From assembly GCA_965200505.1 (NCBI GenBank), contig OZ241343.1:2170001-2234000 (forward strand): DNA of 64,000 nucleotides, in the 5' to 3' direction. This DNA is from VXNE01 sp965200505 (GTDB lineage: Bacteria; Pseudomonadota; Gammaproteobacteria; Pseudomonadales; Azotimanducaceae). This document shows, in pieces, positions 24,604 through 32,751 of the stretch. The notes beneath the pieces are model-generated. The model saw nothing but the letters and a program-made list of their open reading frames with translations, was not told where the DNA came from and did not search any database. The position numbers were made by a program, and so were the translations under genes. Positions within the stretch are counted from its first letter, which is position 1, and every line of letters starts with the position of its first letter.

Positions 24604-24883
24604 GGTGGGGAAGTTAGCACGGGGCAGCGAGAGCCGATGCCTTCGCCGCGACATCCTCACCGGCGGTCGACCCGGGCCCTGGAAAAGCACCAGCCAACGC
24701 CCTGTCGAATCGACGAGCATCCGCCTCACAAGCCCTTGAAAAAAGGCATTTTTCTACTATGGTGCCCACGGCTGGGAGCCTGGTAGCGCTGCCCTAGTTG
24801 GCGAAGCGAGAGCAGGGACGTAGCCGCCACGCGAGGGCGAAGCTCTTGTGCTACTCCACTCTCTGTGTGGTAGTTTCCACCCA

Positions 24884-25984
24884 ATGAACGTGTTGCGAGC
24901 AAGCACAGGTGCCTGCGGAGACCTCTTCGACGTCGGCCAGCGTCACGACTATCGGTGTCCGTTCGAGCAACCTCCGGCGACCGAAGACTCCACGTTCTTG
25001 GCCTCTCTGGTCGAGACAGCGGCCTTCAAACGTTTGAAGGGCATCTCCTTCCTTGGGGCGATAAACTACAGCCTTGTGCCATCCCCCAACGGCAGCCGTT
25101 TCACAAGATTTACGCGAGCACAGCATAGTCTCGGTGTCTTGAGGCTTGCCCTCACCTACTGCGACTGCCGGGCTCTGTCACAAAGGGAGCGTCGGCTAAT
25201 CTCCGCCGCCGCGCTTCTCCACGACATAGGCCACCCCCCGCTTTCCCATTCCATAGAAGGCGTCTTGGCTGAGAAGTTTGGCATCGATCATCATGGTGCC
25301 ACGCAGAATATAATCTGCGGTCGCATCTCTCTTGGCCGGGAAGTCCTAAACGCCCTCAGGTCTCACCGAGTTGATGTTGAGAGCGTTGCCGCCTTGGTTG
25401 CAGGCCAGATGCCGGACTTCGATAGATTTTTCTCGGGCCCATTAACATTCGACACTATCGAAGGTGTATCGAGATTCCACCAGTACCTTCAGTCCTCACC
25501 CCAGGTGACACCTAGCCCACAGGACGTTGTCATCGCTGCGATTATGAGAAATAGTGGTGGCGACCAACGGATAGTGGATGGTTTCTGGAACCGAAAGCAC
25601 GATGCGTATGCCAGGCTCGTTCACTCGCAGAAGGGCATCTTGGCTGACTATGCCTCTCAGGCAGCGCTTCGGAATCGTATCGGTATGGTGAGCATGGCCG
25701 ACTACTTCGGCGACGACCAAAGTTTGTTCGCCACACTACCAGGGCTGAGGGAGGTTCTAACAAGCAAATCGATGGAGAGGGAAGTAGTCGTTCGATTCGG
25801 AATACCAGACTTCTACACCGCGCGGAAGTACTATGTGGATGAATCTGGAGATTTCTTTCTCCGTGAGGACGATGTGCGTTACAGGCACATGAAGTTTCGG
25901 AGGAGAACGGACGTCGTTCAATGCAGTACTTTGTTGTTGAACGATGATTTTCAAATGAAACAAAATGAGGAGATTCCGTTCTGA
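24884..25984 (+). CDS. HD-domain phosphohydrolase (SAMHD1/dNTPase-like)
   Basis: A cytoplasmic metal-dependent hydrolase of 366 residues. FKRLKGISFLGAI and TRFTRAQHSLGVLRLA, then AALLHDIGHPPLSHSIE, give the H...HD pattern of the HD superfamily in the arrangement seen in dNTP triphosphohydrolases and SAMHD1-like proteins. The ATG at 24884 suits the N-terminus; an upstream in-frame start at 24848 is possible. The TGATG overlap with the next gene, a nucleotidyltransferase, means the two are co-translated. The substrate is unknown; nucleotide or cyclic-nucleotide hydrolysis is inferred from the family. Confidence 0.8.
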   Translation: MNVLRASTGACGDLFDVGQRHDYRCPFEQPPATEDSTFLASLVETAAFKRLKGISFLGAINYSLVPSPNGSRFTRFTRAQHSLGVLRLALTYCDCRALSQRERRLISAAALLHDIGHPPLSHSIEGVLAEKFGIDHHGATQNIICGRISLGREVLNALRSHRVDVESVAALVAGQMPDFDRFFSGPLTFDTIEGVSRFHQYLQSSPQVTPSPQDVVIAAIMRNSGGDQRIVDGFWNRKHDAYARLVHSQKGILADYASQAALRNRIGMVSMADYFGDDQSLFATLPGLREVLTSKSMEREVVVRFGIPDFYTARKYYVDESGDFFLREDDVRYRHMKFRRRTDVVQCSTLLLNDDFQMKQNEEIPF

Positions 25985-26913
25985 TGGAGAGCACCAACAG
26001 CTCCATTGACCAATGCCGCAAGCACTCAGAGGAAAAGTGCGATGCATGGCGGCAGAAGCTCGCCGAGACGTTTCCGCCCGAAAGCAACGATATCGTGCTT
26101 GTCTGTGGTTCGTATGCTCGGAAAGAGGCTGGGGATTCTTCAGATGTGGACTACTTTCTTGTTTCCGAAAAGGAAGATGGTCGCAAAGAGCGCCTAGAGG
26201 ACATCAACAAGGTCGGTCTTAAACCTCCGTCCCCCGGTGGGCCATTTGCCGGTGAGCATACAAGTCAGTCTATAGTCCAAAACATCGGTGGTACAGACGA
26301 TAACAATGATGATATTACTAGGCGCATGTTACTGCTCCTTGAGGGAGATTGGCTGTTCAACAGCGTGGGCTTTCGGTGCCTTCGACGCCAGATATTGGAA
26401 AGGTATGTCGGGGAGGAGATACCGGATCACCACATTGCCTTGTTTCTGCTAAACGACATCATTCGATATTGGCGCACGATCTGCGTGGATTATGAATACA
26501 AGACCACGACAGAGGAGAAGCCTTGGGCGATTCGCAACGTCAAGCTGGTGTTCTCCCGCAAACTCCTTTACGCAAGTGGTCTATTTTCTGTGGCTTTGAC
26601 GGCAGACATGTCGAGGAAAAGCAAGATTGAGCGCCTTGAAGAACTATTCGATCTGCATCCGCTAAAGCGGATCATGGAGATATGCGGTGAAGCGACAACA
26701 AGGCCGATGTTACGCTGTTACGACTTCTTTCTGGGCTGTATCACCGACGATACGAAGCGGCACCAGTTGGAGACGTTGGACAAGAGCGAACGTAACGATC
26801 CCCTGTTCCGCGAGATAAAGAATGAGGGCTACCGATTCACACGAGAACTGCTGAAGCTGTTTGAGACAACCTTCCACTCTACGCACCCGATCCGGCGTGC
26901 GATCATCTACTGA
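25984..26913 (+). CDS. Pol-beta-type nucleotidyltransferase paired with the HD hydrolase
   Basis: A 309-residue protein whose N-terminal domain has the nucleotidyltransferase signature VCGSYARKEAGDSSDVDYFL (GS loop and DxD-like metal site). The C-terminal 200 residues are helical and include LLNDIIRYWRTICVDYEYK and KLVFSRKLLYASGLF; I do not recognise a named family. The start overlaps the HD gene stop (TGATG). The base composition is lower in GC than in the flanking core genes. The pair may make and destroy, or modify and demodify, the same molecule. A toxin-antitoxin or defence function is possible but unproven. Confidence 0.75.
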   Translation: MESTNSSIDQCRKHSEEKCDAWRQKLAETFPPESNDIVLVCGSYARKEAGDSSDVDYFLVSEKEDGRKERLEDINKVGLKPPSPGGPFAGEHTSQSIVQNIGGTDDNNDDITRRMLLLLEGDWLFNSVGFRCLRRQILERYVGEEIPDHHIALFLLNDIIRYWRTICVDYEYKTTTEEKPWAIRNVKLVFSRKLLYASGLFSVALTADMSRKSKIERLEELFDLHPLKRIMEICGEATTRPMLRCYDFFLGCITDDTKRHQLETLDKSERNDPLFREIKNEGYRFTRELLKLFETTFHSTHPIRRAIIY

Positions 26914-26941
26914 TGAGCAATCGGGCAGTGTGCAAGTGACT

Positions 26942-27190
26942 ATGCAGGGCGAAATCCGAGCCATGGGCGTCGGGGAGGCTAGAAGGAGGCTGCCGGAAAT
27001 CCTTCGAGCGGCCAACCGTGAGGGAGCGGTGACCATTGTGACCAAACGCGGTCAACCCTATGCCGCAGTCGTTCCGGTGGCCCAAGCGCCGAGTGAGGGG
27101 CCGAGCTTGTCGGACTTGTGTGGTTCTGCGAAGGGGTGCTTCGGCGATGCGGGACAGTTCGTCCGCCGATTGCGAGGCGAATGGGGGTGA
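26942..27190 (+). CDS. Phd/YefM-type antitoxin (no toxin partner seen)
   Basis: An 82-residue DNA-binding antitoxin-like protein. MGVGEARRRLPEILRAANRE and VTIVTKRGQPYAAVVPV match the N-terminal dimerisation/DNA-binding fold of Phd/YefM. The ATG at 26942 suits the family start. No PIN, RelE or Doc-type toxin follows: only a 28-codon frame (27190-27276) separates it from a small membrane protein gene, so it looks orphaned. A Doc-type toxin without a Phd lies 5 kb to the right at 32.3 kb. Confidence 0.75.
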   Translation: MQGEIRAMGVGEARRRLPEILRAANREGAVTIVTKRGQPYAAVVPVAQAPSEGPSLSDLCGSAKGCFGDAGQFVRRLRGEWG

Positions 27191-27272
27191 TGGCAGCAGT
27201 CATTCGGGTAGGGGCAAGCGACGTTGATGACGATTACGGCGATCCTGTGGGCCTCCTCGGTTCGACGGGCCG

Positions 27273-27518
27273 ATGAAAACGGCCAACCCATGGCGGCATG
27301 GTCGGGCCAAAGCCGCGGCAGGTTCGGTGCGGTGGATCTTGCCGGCAGCCGTGGCGGCGCTCCTTGCCATCATCTGGCTCGCGCAGGGGCTGGACCTCGA
27401 CGTGGCGGAACTGATGGACTTCCTCGCCACCAGCGCCCTGTTCGTGCTCGGCATCGCCGTCGTGGCGGCGCTCGCCGGCATCGGGCTCAGGTTCGCGCGG
27501 CGGTGGTTGCGCCGGTGA
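27273..27518 (+). CDS. Small two-helix membrane protein
   Basis: An 81-residue protein of unknown function with a basic N-terminus and two hydrophobic segments, WILPAAVAALLAIIWLAQGL and ATSALFVLGIAVVAALAGIG, ending in a basic tail RFARRWLRR. Codon third positions are strongly GC-rich in this frame, which supports a real gene. No ribosome site is obvious. I do not recognise a family. Confidence 0.55.
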   Translation: MKTANPWRHGRAKAAAGSVRWILPAAVAALLAIIWLAQGLDLDVAELMDFLATSALFVLGIAVVAALAGIGLRFARRWLRR

Positions 27519-27783
27519 GCGGCTGTTGGCTGCGGCAAGGCGGGGCCGAACACTGGATCGCTCGGCTCGAGCGCTTGGATTTCTCGCTCTAAGGCAGTGG
27601 ACTTTTCGCACTGAGGTGCCGCCCAAGCGCCGGCGTGGCCCGCAGGCTCGATCCGGCGATGCGCTAAAATGAACCTTGTTTGTGCGTAGGGCTCCGCCGG
27701 TGCCAACCACACGCCCGTCCTCACGGCAGCGCACCGTTGCCGACGGCAATCATCGCGGCGATGCGCTCATAGGGATTCACATC

Positions 27784-28239
27784 GTGAGAGGCGATCAAGC
27801 CGTCGCGCCCCAGCCGCTGCTACCGCCCGACGCTTTCCCGAACACCCGCCCAGACCCGGTGGAGCGCGAAGCGATCGACGGCATTCCCGCTGCCGAGACC
27901 GGCCCGAACAGCCGCTCCGTGCGGACGCGGCTCGCTTCGAGCTGCGCCGGGTGGCCCGTGCCCCCAAACGCCGCGGAGTTCTTCGCGGCGGTGCGAACGA
28001 CGCGGCCCAGTGTCCGCGATTGCGCGATCGTTCGTGCGTGGGCGCACGAGGCGACGTCCGGCGAAGTGATGCGTGGCTGGCTGGAAGGTGCGTACACATG
28101 GCCCATCTTGGTGGCCGCGCTGCACCGCACGGACGCCGGCCATGGCGCACTCAACGCACTGCTGAATGGTTTTGCCAAGGCGGAGTGGGTGGCGGATCAA
28201 GCCGCCGCCAAGCAGGGCCAGCGATCGTGGAGCAGCTAA
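27784..28239 (+). CDS. Unrecognised partner gene upstream of an AbiEii-like nucleotidyltransferase
   Basis: A protein of about 151 residues, or 187 if translation begins at the TTG at 27676. I favour the GTG at 27784, with AGGGA nearby. A TAAAAT hexamer at 27665-27670, just before the TTG/GTG pair at 27676/27682, leaves the longer, nearly leaderless form open. The C-terminal half (IVRAWAHEATSGEVMRGWLE, ALNALLNGFAKAEWVA) is plausible protein, but I know no family. It overlaps the nucleotidyltransferase gene by 13 bases, the position of the antitoxin in AbiE-like modules. Confidence 0.5.
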   Translation: MRGDQAVAPQPLLPPDAFPNTRPDPVEREAIDGIPAAETGPNSRSVRTRLASSCAGWPVPPNAAEFFAAVRTTRPSVRDCAIVRAWAHEATSGEVMRGWLEGAYTWPILVAALHRTDAGHGALNALLNGFAKAEWVADQAAAKQGQRSWSS

Positions 28240-29180
28240 GGCTACCCCCGCCGGCCAAGGATTTGTTCCGACAGGTGTACGGCGCGCTCGACGAACTGAT
28301 TCGTCCCGTGAGCCCGGCCGGCACACCGGGGCGGCTGGGTGGCGCCACGACCCTTGCTGCACGTTGGCGGCACCGGCGCAGCACGGACATCGACATCACT
28401 GTGCCGATTGGCACTGGCCTCGGCCGCTACGACCCCAACCGAGACCCGCAATTGGTGGAGCGCATGGTCGATTTGGGGGCCACCCATGTGGACGTGCGGT
28501 TTCGGAGTTTCAAATTCGCCTTTCCGAACGGCAAGCTGGATTTGACGGAGATGGATCCCGAGATTCGCGTGGGCCACATGGAGGCGCTGGTGGACGGCCG
28601 GCCCATTGAGGTGTACTCCAACGCCCAGATACTCTGCGGCAAACTGGCAGGCCGCGGCAACATGCTGCCGGAACGCGACATCTTCGACTTCGCCGTGGCG
28701 GCGGCCCTTGATGTCGATGCTTTGTCCGCAGCCGTGAACCACTTGGATGCGGACTACCGCCGCGAAATCGTGCATCGCATCCGAGCGCGGGCCGATCAAT
28801 ACAGGCACAGTGTGCGCACGGTGATCGATCCAACGGACACACGGTGGAACTCGCTGCTTGACGATGCGCCCGCGGTCGCCAGTGCGGCCATCGATGCGGC
28901 GGCTTTTGACACAGTCACGGTTGCCTACGGCGATGGCGCCATTACTTTGCACCTTGCTCGCCCCAACGACGAAACCGCGTTGGTATTCCATGCCGTGGAT
29001 GCGTTCGTCAAGGCACTGCCAGAACTTGGCTTGGAGCCTTGCTTCCTCAACGTGCTCGGCACGGCCGACGCCTTGGAACGGCACCTTCATCGACAATTGG
29101 ACGCTTGGCGGCGCGGCAACCAACTCGCCCCCATCCTGGACCCGCCGTACCGCGCGCCCCGACGGGCCGGGCAGGCGTGA
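28227..29180 (+). CDS. AbiEii-like nucleotidyltransferase
   Basis: A 317-residue protein with a minimal nucleotidyltransferase signature, LGGATTLAARWRHRRSTDID (Gly-Gly-x-Thr loop and DxD), as in AbiEii/MenT-like toxins. EVYSNAQILCGKLAGRGN and LPERDIFDFAVAA mark the C-terminal helical part and match the Lys-plus-Arg-Asp-x-(Y/F)-D region of AbiEii. The GTG at 28227 lies inside the end of the upstream gene. It is a second, more distant AbiE-like module in the window. The toxin role is inferred. Confidence 0.72.
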   Translation: MEQLRLPPPAKDLFRQVYGALDELIRPVSPAGTPGRLGGATTLAARWRHRRSTDIDITVPIGTGLGRYDPNRDPQLVERMVDLGATHVDVRFRSFKFAFPNGKLDLTEMDPEIRVGHMEALVDGRPIEVYSNAQILCGKLAGRGNMLPERDIFDFAVAAALDVDALSAAVNHLDADYRREIVHRIRARADQYRHSVRTVIDPTDTRWNSLLDDAPAVASAAIDAAAFDTVTVAYGDGAITLHLARPNDETALVFHAVDAFVKALPELGLEPCFLNVLGTADALERHLHRQLDAWRRGNQLAPILDPPYRAPRRAGQA

Positions 29181-29198
29181 GCTCAGACGCTCCAATCG

Positions 29199-29888
29199 TT
29201 ACGGCAGGTCTCGGAAGAAGCGCCCCAACCGGGGCACATAGTAGTTGTCGTAGTTCAGCGAGAAGGCGATGGCGTGGGCGCGGCCCAAGACGCGCTCCCG
29301 GGACACCATGCCGATCCGGCGGTAGTCGCCGCTGTTGTCGCGGTTGTCGCCGAGCACCAAGTAGTCGCCGTCCGGCACGGTGATCGGGCCGAACGAAGAA
29401 TAGGCGGGGGCCGTCGGGGAGCGGCGCACCATGATGATGCGCGAGCTGCCGAGCAGGCTTTCCCGATAGACGTCGTAGCGTGGCGACACGTCAATGGGCA
29501 GGGCGGCGATTTCTTCGCGGCTGAGCGGCTCGTAGGTGGCGGCGACGCCATTCACCGTGAGCCGGTTGCGGCGCAGTTCCACCACATCCCTTGGTACGCC
29601 GATCACGCGCTTGACGAACAATCGGTCATCCACTGGCGAGGGAAACGTCACCACGTCGCCCCGTTCCGGCGCGGCCCAGTGCGAGATGCGCGCGAGCGTG
29701 AACGGCACCCGCAAGTCGTAGGCGAGCTTGTCCACGACGATGCGGTCGCCGGCCAAGATGGTGGGCTGCATGGAGCCGGACGGCACTTGGTTCCAATCCG
29801 CGATGGCCGAGCGGAACACCAGCATCACGGCCACGAACATCAGGAAGCCGCGCCAGTCGTGCCAGATCTTGCGGAGCCGGTCTTGCAT
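29199..29888 (-). CDS. lepB: Signal peptidase I
   Basis: An inner-membrane serine protease of 229 residues that cleaves signal peptides. One transmembrane helix (FLMFVAVMLVFRSAI) precedes the catalytic motif VPSGSMQPTI (Ser nucleophile), then DRLFVKRVIG (Lys general base) and LVLGDNRDNSGDYR (family box E). The start is the ATG at 29888; an upstream in-frame extension to 30071 would overlap the next gene and has no family features. It is short for the family but complete in all motifs. It lies eight bases after the DUF1244 gene on the same strand. Confidence 0.92.
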   Translation of the reverse strand: MQDRLRKIWHDWRGFLMFVAVMLVFRSAIADWNQVPSGSMQPTILAGDRIVVDKLAYDLRVPFTLARISHWAAPERGDVVTFPSPVDDRLFVKRVIGVPRDVVELRRNRLTVNGVAATYEPLSREEIAALPIDVSPRYDVYRESLLGSSRIIMVRRSPTAPAYSSFGPITVPDGDYLVLGDNRDNSGDYRRIGMVSRERVLGRAHAIAFSLNYDNYYVPRLGRFFRDLP

Positions 29889-29896
29889 TGGGCGCG

Positions 29897-30202
29897 TCAC
29901 TCGGCGGCCGAGTTGGCCTCGAACGCCGCCCGTTGCGGGGCGCTCGCCTCGTTTTGATGCAGACGCTTCCACTCGGCGTAGGGCATGCCATAGACGCGCT
30001 GCCGGGCGCCCTCGTAGTCCACCTCCACGCCACGTTCGGCCGCCGCCGCCACATACCACTTTGAGAGGCAATTGCGGCAGAAGCCGGCCAGGTTCATCAA
30101 GTCGATGTTCTGCACGCCCTTGTGTTCGTCGAGGTGCGCGACCAAGCGCCGGAACACCGCCGCTTCGATGGCCTCCTCGGTGCGTTCCGTGCCTTCCGCC
30201 AT
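29897..30202 (-). CDS. DUF1244 family protein
   Basis: A small cytoplasmic protein of 101 residues. The block VQNIDLMNLAGFCRNCLSKW is the hallmark of DUF1244, followed by the YGMPYAEWK segment also conserved there. The start at 30202 is the family start. It is followed at eight bases by lepB. The function is unknown; the conserved paired cysteines suggest metal or redox chemistry, which is inference. Confidence 0.88.
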   Translation of the reverse strand: MAEGTERTEEAIEAAVFRRLVAHLDEHKGVQNIDLMNLAGFCRNCLSKWYVAAAAERGVEVDYEGARQRVYGMPYAEWKRLHQNEASAPQRAAFEANSAAE

Positions 30203-30249
30203 GTGGTAGCTTCGCTCCCTGAAAATGCCCAAGTGGGAATCATAAGCCC

Positions 30250-31053
30250 ATGCTCGACCTGCTCGCCAGCCCTGAGGCGTGGTTCGCCTTCCTCTCATTG
30301 GCGTTGCTCGAGATCGTGCTGGGCATCGACAACATCATCTTCATCTCCATCCTCACCGGGCGCCTGCCGCCCCATCAGCGCGCCCGGGCGCGCTACATCG
30401 GCTTAAGCCTCGCCATGTTCCTGCGCATCGCGCTGCTTGCTTCGTTGGCGTGGATCATGAGCCTGTCGGCAGACCTCTTCCAGGTGTTCGGGCGCGGCGT
30501 TTCCGGGCGAGACCTCATTCTGATCGGTGGCGGCGCCTTCCTCATCGCCAAATCGACCCGCGAGATGCACAACTCCCTGGAGAGCGACCATGGCGGGGCG
30601 GGTGCCGCCACGACCCTGGCCTTCGGCGCGGTGCTGGCGCAGATCGCGGTGATCGACGTCGTCTTTTCGCTGGATTCGGTGATCACTGCGGTGGGCTTGG
30701 TGGATGACCTGCCGGTGATGATCGCCGCCATCGTCGTCGCCGTTGGCGTGATGATGGTGGCGGCGCGTCCGGTGAGCGAGTTCATTGAAGGGCACCCCAC
30801 CTTGAAGATGCTGGCGCTCTCCTTCCTTCTGCTCATCGGCTTCGCGCTCGCCGCGGAGGGCTTCGACGTGTATGTGCCGAAGGGCTACATCTACTTCGCG
30901 ATGGCGTTTTCCGTGGTGGTCGAGCTGCTCAACATCCACGTCCGCCGGCGCCGCCCGCCGGTGCAACTGCGCAAGGCGCAACTCGCGGACTTGCTGCCGG
31001 CCGGCGACCCGACGCCACCGAGCGAAACGCCCCCGACGGTGGCGGACCGATGA
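30250..31053 (+). CDS. TerC-family integral membrane protein
   Basis: A 267-residue membrane protein with about seven helices. The first has the family signature LLEIVLGIDNIIFISIL, and VIDVVFSLDSVITAVGLV contains the second conserved Asp pair; these acidic residues bind or move metal ions. TerC-like proteins (YgdQ/YoaE group) export manganese or help metal loading of secreted proteins. The specific ion cannot be told from sequence. It diverges from the DUF1244/lepB pair. Confidence 0.88.
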   Translation: MLDLLASPEAWFAFLSLALLEIVLGIDNIIFISILTGRLPPHQRARARYIGLSLAMFLRIALLASLAWIMSLSADLFQVFGRGVSGRDLILIGGGAFLIAKSTREMHNSLESDHGGAGAATTLAFGAVLAQIAVIDVVFSLDSVITAVGLVDDLPVMIAAIVVAVGVMMVAARPVSEFIEGHPTLKMLALSFLLLIGFALAAEGFDVYVPKGYIYFAMAFSVVVELLNIHVRRRRPPVQLRKAQLADLLPAGDPTPPSETPPTVADR

Positions 31054-31056
31054 GCG

Positions 31057-31833
31057 TCAGGCGGGCCGGTCGCGCAGGAACGTGAGCGTCGCCGCCGAGG
31101 ACAAATCCGCCGCGTACCGATAGCCGCCGCCATCGAACTCCGCCAAGCGCCGCGGCGCATCGACCCGGTTCTCCACGATGAACCGCGCCATCAGCCCGCG
31201 CGCCTTCTTGGCGTAGAAGCTGATGACGCGGTAGCGGCCATGCTTCAAGTCCTTGAACACCGGCGTGACCACCCGCGCCGCGAGCCGCTCCACCTGCACG
31301 GCGTTCCAATACTCGTTCGAGGCCAAGTTGACGAGCGTCTTCGAGCGGTGGCCATCCAGCGCATCGTTCAAGGCGTCCGTCGGCTTGTTCCCCCAGAACT
31401 CGTAGAGGTTCTTGCCACGCGGATTCTCGAACCGCGTGCCCATTTCCAACCGATAGGGCTGGATGAGGTCCAGGGGCTTCAGCACGCCGTAGAGGCCCGA
31501 CAGGATGCGCACGCGCTGCTGCGCCCAAGCGAAGTCCCGCTCAGAGAAGCCCCACGCCTGCATGCCCATGTAAACGTCGCCCTTGAAGGCCAGCGCGGCG
31601 GGCCTGGCGTTCGCCGGCGTGAACGGCGGCGACCACTCGTTGAAGCGGTCGCAATTGAGCTCGCCGAGCTGGGTGCTGATGCCCATGAGGTCAGACACTT
31701 CACCCGGCGACAGACGCCGCAACTTCGCAATGAGCGTGGCGGCATCGTTGAGGAACGCCGGCTGCGAGTGTTTGCGCGTCGCCAAGGGAGACTCGAAGTC
31801 CAGCGCTTTCGCTGGCGAGAGAACGAGCAGCAT
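31057..31833 (-). CDS. yaaA: YaaA family peroxide-stress protein
   Basis: A 258-residue cytoplasmic protein of the UPF0246/YaaA family, which limits free iron and oxidative DNA damage under peroxide. Characteristic blocks: LLVLSPAKALDFESPL at the N-terminus, SGLYGVLKPLDLIQPYRLEM, NLASNEYWNAV and FKDLKHGRYRVISFYAKKAR. The length is usual for the family. It converges on the TerC gene with three bases between the stops. Confidence 0.93.
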   Translation of the reverse strand: MLLVLSPAKALDFESPLATRKHSQPAFLNDAATLIAKLRRLSPGEVSDLMGISTQLGELNCDRFNEWSPPFTPANARPAALAFKGDVYMGMQAWGFSERDFAWAQQRVRILSGLYGVLKPLDLIQPYRLEMGTRFENPRGKNLYEFWGNKPTDALNDALDGHRSKTLVNLASNEYWNAVQVERLAARVVTPVFKDLKHGRYRVISFYAKKARGLMARFIVENRVDAPRRLAEFDGGGYRYAADLSSAATLTFLRDRPA

Positions 31834-31995
31834 GGCAAACTCCCGTGTGCAGACACCGCGATGTTACGGCGTCACGGGCGCCACGCCAAATGTCCGCGAA
31901 GCGGCGCTCCTGGGCCCGTCGCCCCCAGCACCGGTGCCGGTGCTATGCTCCCCGCCGCCGGTGCGCGAAGCCTTGGGGGGCAGAAGGACATCACC

Positions 31996-32307
31996 ATGAC
32001 GGTGCGGGAAACCATCGAAGCCAAGCTCACGGACACGTTCGAGCCGGCGCATCTCGAAGTGGTGAACGAGAGCGGCAACCACAACGTGCCGCCCGGCTCG
32101 GAATCCCATTTCAAGGTGGTGATCGTGGCGACGGGGTTCGAAGGCAAGCGCTTGCTCGAGCGGCACCGGATGGTCAACGCGACCCTCGCCGACGAACTGG
32201 CCGGCCCGGTTCACGCCCTCGCCCTGCACACCTACACCGAAGCCGATTGGACGGCCCGCTTCGGCGCCCATCCCATGTCGCCGCCGTGCCGCGGCGGTGA
32301 ACGGTAG
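31996..32307 (+). CDS. bolA: BolA family protein
   Basis: A 103-residue BolA-type protein, partner of monothiol glutaredoxins in iron-sulfur or iron handling and sometimes a transcription factor. ESHFKVVIVATGFEGKRLLE and RHRMVNATLADEL match the BolA class II KH-like fold with the conserved RHR-x-V helix. HALALHTYT carries the conserved C-terminal His. AAGGAC about eight bases upstream supports the ATG at 31996. Confidence 0.92.
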   Translation: MTVRETIEAKLTDTFEPAHLEVVNESGNHNVPPGSESHFKVVIVATGFEGKRLLERHRMVNATLADELAGPVHALALHTYTEADWTARFGAHPMSPPCRGGER

Positions 32308-32346
32308 GGACGCCTGCCGCGGAGCGAACCGATCATCGAACTCCCA

Positions 32347-32751
32347 CTACGCAGGCGTTATCCGCTTGCCGAACCACATGACCAAGCCGTCGAACGCAAG
32401 CCGTCTCTGAGCGACGTCCAGTAGCATGTCCTCCGCCTCCTTCCGAACCGACCCGTGCTTGGCGGCGGGCGTCAACCGATAGCCGCTTCTCTCCAGCAGC
32501 AGGTTCAGAAGAATCAGTGCTGTGCGTTTGTTGCCGTCCGCGAACCCGTGGTTCCCCACCATCGATTCAACAAGGGCCGCCGCCTTGCGGCGTATGCCGA
32601 GGTAGTAGCCTGAGTACGGACGGGCAATGGCGGATTCAATCGAGTTGAGATTGACAACGCCCGGCCGACCGCCGAAAGCCAAGGCATGCTCGTGAGCGTC
32701 CAGCGCATCTTCGAGCGTTAGCCGGTAGTGGTGCCGCCTAGCGTTCGGCAA
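32347..32751 (-). CDS. doc: Doc-type Fic-family toxin
   Basis: A 134-residue death-on-curing toxin. The Fic catalytic motif is NHGFADGNKRTAL (HxFxDGNKR), preceded by the YYLGIRRKAAALVESMVGN helix, as in Doc, which phosphorylates elongation factor Tu. It starts inside the last codons of the upstream gene (14-base overlap), so the two are co-expressed. The usual Phd antitoxin is absent; instead the upstream partner is a uracil-DNA-glycosylase-like protein. Confidence 0.85.
   Translation of the reverse strand: MPNARRHHYRLTLEDALDAHEHALAFGGRPGVVNLNSIESAIARPYSGYYLGIRRKAAALVESMVGNHGFADGNKRTALILLNLLLERSGYRLTPAAKHGSVRKEAEDMLLDVAQRRLAFDGLVMWFGKRITPA

Noticed and set aside
24736..24760. Promoter for the HD/nucleotidyltransferase pair from TTGAAA and TACTAT
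   Set aside because: The spacer is 13 bases, too short to trust; no better pair was found in the 24604-24883 interval.
27190..27276. A 28-codon frame overlapping the Phd-like gene and the small membrane gene
   Set aside because: It overlaps both neighbours by start/stop bases, but the peptide has no toxin-like feature and is too short to call; it may be chance.
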